DNA of 64,000 nt. Origin: an uncultured Bacteroidales bacterium. GTDB taxonomy: Bacteria; Bacteroidota; Bacteroidia; Bacteroidales; Paludibacteraceae. The notes under the pieces were generated by a model, which worked only from the letters and a program-made list of their open reading frames with translations, searched no databases and was not told the origin of the DNA. Numbering within the stretch: the stretch's first letter is position 1; each line of letters begins with the position of its first letter. Shown one piece after another: positions 60,101 to 64,000 of the stretch. Both the position numbers and the translations under genes were made by a program. Location: NCBI GenBank assembly GCA_946185835.1, contig CAMHKW010000004.1, positions 1-64,000 on the forward strand. The letters are read 5' to 3'.

Positions 60101-63100
60101 ACTCGGTAGTGCTGATAACAGCCTCTACCACCACCGCTCCTTATTGGCAGAACTTCTCGTTTGGCTTCGGCGACTACGAGGGACCGGACGGCTATATCAC
60201 TCTTTATACCTACAATGGTCGTGCTAACTACATGTATGTGGACGATATCAGCGTCGTGGAGAATAAATATCTGGCTACAGGTCTGAAGCAGACAGCCTCG
60301 GATGCCAACAGCATAACTGTCGAGTGGAACGGCAACCTCGATGCCGACGACGCTAACTCGATGTGGGTTTATATGCTCACCAAAGAGTTGGTGGCTAACC
60401 CCGAGCAATATGCAGAGTATATCGTTCGCGACTCGACACGTAACAACTCTGTCAAGTTCGATAATCTGGAGCAGCAGTCGAACTACTATCTCTACGTTCG
60501 TTCTAATGGTCCGATCCAAGAGTGGGCTCATCAGCAAGTGTCGACGGCATGCGTTACTATCGACCCGATGGCTCGCACCGTGTTCGACTTCGAAGGCTAT
60601 CCGCTGACCACGTCTGCCACCTCTGCTTTTGCGCAAGGACCTAACTGCTGGACAGTGGGCAACCTCGAGCCGTATACTAACAATACCTACATGCCATTCA
60701 TCTACGGCTCTGCTACCTCGTCTTATCCAAGTTCGGGTAACTGCTGCCTGCGTCTGTACGGCTCTGCTACATATAACCCCGCATACGCCATTATGCCTAT
60801 GATGGCTGCCGACAACTTCGACGACATCACACTTAAGTTCTATGCTTGCTCCTCGACTGCCAACTACACATTGGTAGTAGGTGTGGTTGAGAACCCTGAC
60901 GATGAGCTCAAGTCGTTCGTCACCGTCGACTCTATACCTCTGACCACTACTCCTACCCGTTATGAGATAGACATGTCCAAATACAAGGGTACGGGTAAGT
61001 ATGTGGCTTTCCGCACACCTTACAAGAAGCTGAGCTATGCTTATATCGACGATGTGATGCTCGATGGTGTGCCGTGTTACATGCCTAATGCAACAGTGAC
61101 GCGTGTGACCACCTCTTCGGCACGACTGACAGCCGGTCTGCGTGCTCAGACCAAGTGGGTATACTACTTGTCGAGCGCGGCTCCTACTCAGGAGATACTG
61201 GCAGGCGGAGTGAGCGAAGTCGACGGCAAGACCGTCTTCACCCTCGACAACAGCATCGAGGTATTGAAATCCGACACCTTGGAGGCTTCTACACGTTTAG
61301 TGGTGCTCACCGGTTTAGAGTCGAACGTAGAATATACGGCATCTGTCGCTTCGCTGTGCGACGAGACCGAAGGCATACTCTCGGAGTGGAAGATAGTGTC
61401 GTTCTACACCATGTGTCCGCCTGTCCCGGCTGCGTTCTACGACGGTTTCGAAGACTACGAGACCGGCTCGGGCAAGAAGGTAGGATGCTGGATAACGGGT
61501 AACCTGACAGAAGGTGTGGGCAAAGCCAATATCCCATACGTAAACAACACTGCCACTTACCGTACGGAAGGCGACAAGTATATGTATCTGGCTACCACCG
61601 CTGCTACACCGGGTGCATACGCCATCACTCCTCAGCTCGACACCGACGACATCAGTAAGCTGCAGGTGAAGTTCCACGCACGTACAGGTACCACGTCGAG
61701 CTATGCCAAGAAGCTGAAGGTGGGCGTCATCACCGACCCGCGTGAGCCTTCGACGATGGTGATACTCGATACCATCAACGTGCTGTCGACACCCGGCAGA
61801 CATGTAGTGGCATTCAACAACTACATCGGCGACCTCAATGGCGACAAAGGTAAACATATCATCTTCTTGTCGGAGTTCGCTCAAGCCAACTATGTCGGAA
61901 TCGACGAAGTGACGGTAGAGCCTATCCCTGATTGCATGATGCCTAACGGCTTGTCGCTCGACTCGATAGGTGCCGGAGCGGCTAAGATGCACTGGAATGG
62001 TAACACCGACAAGTACCGTGTGGTACTGACCACCGAATCTGTAGCCGACACGGTTCTGAATAAGATACCGTTCAAGGGTGAGATAGAGTATGTGTTTGTC
62101 GACACCATCGTTACCGGCAAAGCACTGTCGCTCGACGGACTGCAAGGTGCTACTACCTATTACGTGCATTTAGCACCTATATGCAAGGATGGTGAGCAAG
62201 GTGACTTCACCTATAACGAGTATATGTTCTCCACCGACTGCCATGAGGTATTCCCGTTGCCTATCACCTTCAACTTCGACCATCAGGCAGTAACCGGTGC
62301 AGGCAATGGCGTGGATTGTTTCGGCGGATATTATAACTCCACCTCAACCACCTCGCCTTATAACTATCCGTACGTATATACTACCGCAAGTTTCGCTCAC
62401 TCGCCTAACTATAGTGTTTATCTGTACGCTACTACCGACCCGCAACGTTCGATACTCGTCAGTCCGCGTTTAGATATCGACGACCTGAGCGAGTTGCTGC
62501 TCACCTTCTGGGCTCGTTCGGGTACTGCCAACCGCCAATTAGGAATAGGCGTGCTCAAAGACGACAATGTGCCCGACTCAGCCTTTATGTCAAACTACGT
62601 AGAGCTTACTTCTATCGACTTCCCGGCTGCCTCGGTATATCAAGAGATACAAATCGACTTCAGCTCGCTGCCTAAGATAGAGAACTACAAGGGCGCTAAA
62701 CGTATCGCGTTTGTATGCTCGCAAGGTTCGGCTTACTCGACCTTCTATCTCGACGATATCACCTTCAGCCGCGTGCCCAACTGCTTTATTCCGACACAGC
62801 TCACAATCGACGAGACCGACTACAACGGCATGACGGTATCGTTCCTGCCCGGAAAAGAAAAAGACACGAAGTGGCAACTCAAGGTAAGTAACCTCACTGA
62901 CCCGAATGAAGCAGAGCTTATCATCGACATCGACACCACCACTTATGTCGTCACCGGTCTGAAGCCCTCGACGATGTACGCTGTCTCGGTACGTACTCTT
63001 TGCGGAAGCGACAAGTCAGAGTGGTCGGTACCGTCATCGGCATACACCAAGTTCGAAATCGCAGGTACTTATAAGTGGACGTTCCGTCGCTCGGAAGGCT

Positions 63101-64000
63101 TCGTCCGCAACACCCCGAGTGCTACGTCGGACACCTATATCATCCATCCGGCATTGGAAGGCGGGTCAACCAACAGCTCGTACTCGTATGTGCCGTATAT
63201 GCAATTCAACTCCTCGACGCTGCAATATGGTTACGATCCTGACTATGATGCCGGCAACGACGAAGTCACCGACGGCTCGCTGCGCTTCTACGGCTACACC
63301 ACTTATTCACCATGGGTAGTGCTGCCCAGAATAATCAATGGCGAGCAGAAGAGCTTGGCATTCGACATGCGTGGCTCGTATAACTATGTTGCCGACCATG
63401 CTACCGCTAACCTGCGCAACACGTTCGGTACCGTCTATGCACGTCCGCGCCTCTCTATCGGTACCATTGTCGAGGGTCAGGGTATCGAGACCTACGAAGA
63501 GCTCTACTCGTTTACACCTACCGACCTGACAGCCAACTCGGTTGACACCATGTACGCATTGCCTTCGAACAACTACTTGTTCGACCACGTCTCAGTGCCT
63601 CTGCCCGACCTTACGGGCAAGCGTGTAGTGATACGCAGTATGCTTACGGGTGCTACCAACTACGCCTTTATCGACAACCTCGAGATCAAAGCTCGGGAAG
63701 AGGCTTCTGCCGTGATAAAGAGTGCAGTGGCTTATCCTCACTCGGTAAAGGTGACATGGAACGACCGTGAGAACGGTGCTTGGGATCTATTCTTGCTCGA
63801 CAAGGCTCTGCACCCCACCGACTCGGTAGGTCACCTCGTTCGCCGCGTGGAGAACCTGAAGGGTAACACCTATACCTTCGATGGTTTAGAGGCTGTTACT
63901 CCGTACTGGATCTATCTGCAGCCCGCAGGCAGCACCGATATCTCGGAACTCTCGCCTCGTGTGAAGATACAGACTATATGCACGTCGACCGACTCGACTG
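57199..64000 (+). CDS. Giant adhesin 2, tandem paralogue, truncated by the window end
   Basis: At least 2267 codons open from the ATG at 57199 (signal MKKTYLFLLALVLMPLSIGAQ) to the window edge, with no stop. It is a close paralogue of the gene at 46146: the N-terminal module has long identical stretches (for example residues about 112-138 here against the matching part there), and the modules follow the same order. At least eight anchor-J modules, each followed by a fibronectin III domain, lie within the window; openings include HEDFFMIHTSNQ, FHTDFEEIEASGT and YDGFEDYETGSGKK. By comparison with the first gene about 1200 more codons and the T9SS tail should follow outside. The shared leader, promoter form and order show a gene duplication. 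Confidence 0.88.
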   Translation, partial: MKKTYLFLLALVLMPLSIGAQNGFVVRLQESFETGQIPSTWTQEYVVGHQDWAVEELSDYRHPNAQLPDYKLDKGGTHRAYLRNTTGQTIGFKTRLVSPVMDLTDVYRPILRFYHAQDKWTADFDTLRVYYRANPEDDWTLLPEAEYNKAYSGWQAETIELPSFNSKTYQIAFEGTDNLGRGIVLDSIVVRSYPECTRPSDITMTGVGNGEATVSWHANWDADEFHIVFSKEQAEMDTLGLIDPAVIAVDTIVPYDGVFRMTAVGLQANTKYYVYMQSICGGQLSEWSDPQEFTMAYREQIPYHEDFFMIHTSNQVSDMRLPSWTWGGAIPPLLGLWMGQTYYPIYSHTDPATPAAVFNGTYSVTSGRFTTPLPANTLAYMASPELVGEDIKDCQVRFWATVAQRAFQRTYATSIIVGIATDPTDFTTMVAVDTVKITKKDVIEEYTVSLANYTGNGRFLVFASYFDKPNQFYIDEVTIEKRPDRQKPDYQTFFVYPKSKEATIEWAAPAADVQSYNVVVAKDIVVSGTTIDATESLPQSNVATAKATINGLQPSTIYKVAVQAVYASGVSAWSEPREVWTSAERELPMTFNFEADEGMYNLNGVGNVFYPAGMQVYSTDVDAPYIYANTSSISAQSGTQMIYLNMDAGNESRLVLPYIEEVDSVQLTFYLSSQTAANVARCRIQVGVMTDPSQMSTFEYIDEFYASESWRRCYTNFLDYKGDGHYIVLRWMEPDGAQYSTNYVDNLTVNKVVDCPVTTGITVEESESSAIIRWSKGAAVKWNVKVFSKYVDDADMTVDSQIPGDILDVTLDTNYVVLEGLKYATRYYVYVQAYCDNEPTEWSSAATFLTECPSAMPIPFHTDFEEIEASGTGVLPPCWTPTYLTDTKSYPYIRNVTTTQYNEGGTNLRDMYMYSTTAYGSIISLPKMAGNLKDLLVRGKMTYSSVGYRLYVGVMTEPGNYETLVPVDSVVLITASTTTAPYWQNFSFGFGDYEGPDGYITLYTYNGRANYMYVDDISVVENKYLATGLKQTASDANSITVEWNGNLDADDANSMWVYMLTKELVANPEQYAEYIVRDSTRNNSVKFDNLEQQSNYYLYVRSNGPIQEWAHQQVSTACVTIDPMARTVFDFEGYPLTTSATSAFAQGPNCWTVGNLEPYTNNTYMPFIYGSATSSYPSSGNCCLRLYGSATYNPAYAIMPMMAADNFDDITLKFYACSSTANYTLVVGVVENPDDELKSFVTVDSIPLTTTPTRYEIDMSKYKGTGKYVAFRTPYKKLSYAYIDDVMLDGVPCYMPNATVTRVTTSSARLTAGLRAQTKWVYYLSSAAPTQEILAGGVSEVDGKTVFTLDNSIEVLKSDTLEASTRLVVLTGLESNVEYTASVASLCDETEGILSEWKIVSFYTMCPPVPAAFYDGFEDYETGSGKKVGCWITGNLTEGVGKANIPYVNNTATYRTEGDKYMYLATTAATPGAYAITPQLDTDDISKLQVKFHARTGTTSSYAKKLKVGVITDPREPSTMVILDTINVLSTPGRHVVAFNNYIGDLNGDKGKHIIFLSEFAQANYVGIDEVTVEPIPDCMMPNGLSLDSIGAGAAKMHWNGNTDKYRVVLTTESVADTVLNKIPFKGEIEYVFVDTIVTGKALSLDGLQGATTYYVHLAPICKDGEQGDFTYNEYMFSTDCHEVFPLPITFNFDHQAVTGAGNGVDCFGGYYNSTSTTSPYNYPYVYTTASFAHSPNYSVYLYATTDPQRSILVSPRLDIDDLSELLLTFWARSGTANRQLGIGVLKDDNVPDSAFMSNYVELTSIDFPAASVYQEIQIDFSSLPKIENYKGAKRIAFVCSQGSAYSTFYLDDITFSRVPNCFIPTQLTIDETDYNGMTVSFLPGKEKDTKWQLKVSNLTDPNEAELIIDIDTTTYVVTGLKPSTMYAVSVRTLCGSDKSEWSVPSSAYTKFEIAGTYKWTFRRSEGFVRNTPSATSDTYIIHPALEGGSTNSSYSYVPYMQFNSSTLQYGYDPDYDAGNDEVTDGSLRFYGYTTYSPWVVLPRIINGEQKSLAFDMRGSYNYVADHATANLRNTFGTVYARPRLSIGTIVEGQGIETYEELYSFTPTDLTANSVDTMYALPSNNYLFDHVSVPLPDLTGKRVVIRSMLTGATNYAFIDNLEIKAREEASAVIKSAVAYPHSVKVTWNDRENGAWDLFLLDKALHPTDSVGHLVRRVENLKGNTYTFDGLEAVTPYWIYLQPAGSTDISELSPRVKIQTICTSTDST

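Noticed and set aside
57199..64000. Giant adhesin 2 as a frameshifted pseudogene
   Set aside because: Its frame stays open from the signal peptide to the last base and keeps module order; the many short frames there are shadows in other phases.

Overview
The window comes from a Bacteroidetes chromosome, most likely order Bacteroidales. Evidence seen in the sequence: a SusC/SusD pair, promoters of the Bacteroidetes type (TTTG, about 19 bp, TAnnTTTG) ahead of many genes, no obvious Shine-Dalgarno sites, an M6 protease and BspA/InlB-repeat surface proteins, and a giant secreted protein ending in a type IX secretion (T9SS) type A sorting domain. I cannot name a genus. There is no prophage, insertion sequence or CRISPR array. 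Between genes there is a dense mosaic of short interspersed repeats.

Layout. Bases 1-458 hold two arrays of a 23-bp repeat and a promoter, then a secreted GH2 glycosidase (459-2891) and a HerA-like/DUF853 ATPase (3137-4810), both on +. From 5159 to 42686 almost everything is on -. In map order: a secreted LRR/InlB-repeat protein, a secreted TPR protein, riboflavin synthase, a polysaccharide flippase, rsmI, a coiled-coil hypothetical, a POT peptide transporter, yifB/comM and a U32 peptidase without a standard start codon. Next comes the division and cell-wall cluster, read from high to low coordinates: mraZ, rsmH, ftsL, ftsI, murE, mraY, murD, ftsW. It stops at ftsW; murG, murC, ftsQ, ftsA and ftsZ are absent here. 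Then follow an M6 metalloprotease, an Ig-like lipoprotein with susD and susC, an M16 peptidase, a + strand tRNA-Leu(UAG) and small lipoprotein, then mazG, lpxH and a DUF59 (SufT-like) gene on -.

From 43287 all genes are on +: htpG, a small pRiA4b-ORF3-like gene, a giant 3521-residue adhesin built of alternating choice-of-anchor-J (cleaved-adhesin-like) and fibronectin III modules (46146-56711), and a tandem paralogue that runs off the window end (57199 to beyond 64000).

How the parts fit. The mraZ-ftsW block makes and divides the peptidoglycan wall. Its promoter carries two MraZ boxes beside and touching the -33 element, so autoregulation is readable. The SusCD lipoprotein operon is a nutrient-uptake unit without its own enzymes. 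The two giant proteins, and possibly the M6 protease, are likely surface or secreted T9SS cargo. The least explained content is the repeat mosaic: a 19-bp palindrome family with compensated stem changes, a 23-bp element in 5' leaders and over stop codons, and two 15 x 8 bp arrays.
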